Source of the DNA: an uncultured beta proteobacterium
Lineage (GTDB): Bacteria > Pseudomonadota > Gammaproteobacteria > Burkholderiales > Burkholderiaceae_C
Direction of reading: 5' to 3'
DNA: 64,000 bases
Assembly: GCA_903832285.1 (NCBI GenBank)
Contig: CAILAY010000009.1
Location: 1 to 64,000 of the forward strand
Part shown: positions 63,464 to 64,000 of the stretch, one piece after another
Layout: each line of letters starts with the position of its first letter
How positions within the stretch are numbered: the stretch's first letter is position 1
Notes under the pieces: model-generated
The model's database searches: none
Told to the model about the DNA's origin: nothing
The model's input: the letters and a program-made list of their open reading frames with translations, nothing else
Made by a program: the position numbers and the translations under genes

Positions 63464-64000
63464 TTACTTGGCGCTTGACTTGGGTTGGCTGTCGTCAACC
63501 TTGACGCTGAACTTGCCATCGAGTATGGCCTTTTCCTTGGCCCTCACCTTGGCTACCACATCGGCCGGAATCTTCTTCTCGAAGGTCCCCAGGGGCGCCA
63601 ACTCCGAGCCCTTGTACTTCATCATGGAGTACTGAGCGTAGTCCTCGGCGGCGAACTTGCCCTCCTTCACCAGTTTGATGGCGCGGTCAATGCTGGGCTC
63701 CATCTTCCACAGCGCGGACGCGACCACGGTGTCGGGGTACTGGGCCTGGGTGTTGATGACGTTGCCGATGGCCAACTTGCCCTTTTCCTTGGCCGCATCG
63801 CTCACGCCAAAGCGCTCTGCGTACATCACGTCAGCGCCCTTGTCGATCATGGCGAAGGCGGCCTCCTTGGCCTTGGGCGGATCAAACCAGCTGTTGATGA
63901 AGCTCACGCTGAACTCGACCTTGGGATCCACCTCCTTGGCGCCCGCCATGAAGGCGTTCATCAAACGGTTCACTTCGGGGATGGGGAAGCCGCCGACCAT
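63464..64000 (-). CDS. BMP-family substrate-binding lipoprotein, 3' part
   Basis: The last 178 or so residues of a periplasmic binding protein; the 5' end lies past the window edge. The segment VGGFPIPEVNRLMNAFMAGAKE and ALWKMEPSIDRAIKLVKEGK are typical of the BMP/Med family that bind nucleosides or purines. The ATPase and two permease genes follow on the same strand, so this is the receptor of the importer. Confidence 0.9.
   Translation of the reverse strand: MVGGFPIPEVNRLMNAFMAGAKEVDPKVEFSVSFINSWFDPPKAKEAAFAMIDKGADVMYAERFGVSDAAKEKGKLAIGNVINTQAQYPDTVVASALWKMEPSIDRAIKLVKEGKFAAEDYAQYSMMKYKGSELAPLGTFEKKIPADVVAKVRAKEKAILDGKFSVKVDDSQPKSSAK

Noticed and set aside
1-64000. CRISPR array
   Set aside because: No series of regularly spaced short repeats and no cas genes were seen.

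Overview
The window looks like ordinary chromosome of a high-GC betaproteobacterium, order Burkholderiales and most probably Comamonadaceae or a close relative. The basis is gene order and family resemblance: hprK-ptsN-hpf, fur facing bamE-dapB-exbB-exbD, leuS-lptE-holA, and ybeD-lipB-lipA behind a D-amino-acid aminotransferase. A GC-rich intergenic hairpin of a kind I associate with that family also occurs. The genus cannot be fixed from the sequence alone. About 57 protein-coding features, including partial and broken ones, and one intact tRNA are supported. No CRISPR array, rRNA or prophage is visible.

Layout. 1-1.5 kb: the end of a secreted-looking protein of unknown function and a single-gene IS200-type insertion sequence. 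1.5-15.1 kb: a KirBac-like potassium channel coupled to an M20 amidohydrolase, a TraB/GumN protein, a periplasmic M16 protease, formate-THF ligase, a GlcD-type FAD dehydrogenase, a small secreted protein, and a two-gene half-ABC exporter. 15.15-19.2 kb: a small accessory island bounded by an intact tRNA-Arg(CCG) and a 44-bp copy of that tRNA's 5' half. It carries an IS66 remnant, a CcbP-like protein, an SH3/KOW-like protein and a hipBA toxin-antitoxin pair. No integrase is left in it. 19.2-23.6 kb: two translationally coupled signalling proteins, HDOD-GAF-histidine kinase and REC-PAS-GGDEF-EAL. 23.7-30.2 kb: leuS-lptE-holA-pip and an M14 carboxypeptidase. 30.4-42 kb: a band-7 protein, AlaX, exbD-exbB-dapB-bamE facing fur, then hprK-ptsN-hpf, purU, marC, dat, ybeD, lipB and lipA. 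42-49 kb: a SWIM-SNF2 helicase, a membrane Ser/Thr kinase with a repeat-rich C-terminus, and a lipoprotein. 49-53 kb: a beta-alanine/malonate-semialdehyde module (mmsA plus omega-aminotransferase) with a divergent LysR regulator. 53-58.5 kb: a TPR protein, an alpha/beta hydrolase, a Baeyer-Villiger-type monooxygenase and a truncated thioredoxin-like protein. 58.6-64 kb: a nucleobase/nucleoside ABC importer (BMP-type binding protein, ATPase, two permeases) ending in a cytosine-deaminase-like amidohydrolase.

How the genes work together. fhs and purU both handle 10-formyl-THF. lipB and lipA make protein-bound lipoate. leuS-lptE-holA-pip and the bamE/fur block are housekeeping clusters. mmsA with the aminotransferase should turn beta-alanine into acetyl-CoA under the LysR protein. 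The importer with the deaminase suggests scavenging of cytosine or nucleosides.

The most interesting items are: (i) the island, whose insertion seems to have rebuilt the tRNA gene from its 5' side and left a promoter-bearing half-tRNA followed by a perfect hairpin; (ii) the hipBA promoter, with -35 and -10 each inside a copy of a repeated operator and a predicted leaderless hipB message; (iii) a REP-like palindrome inserted in frame in lipB. I saw no clearly new defence or biosynthetic system.
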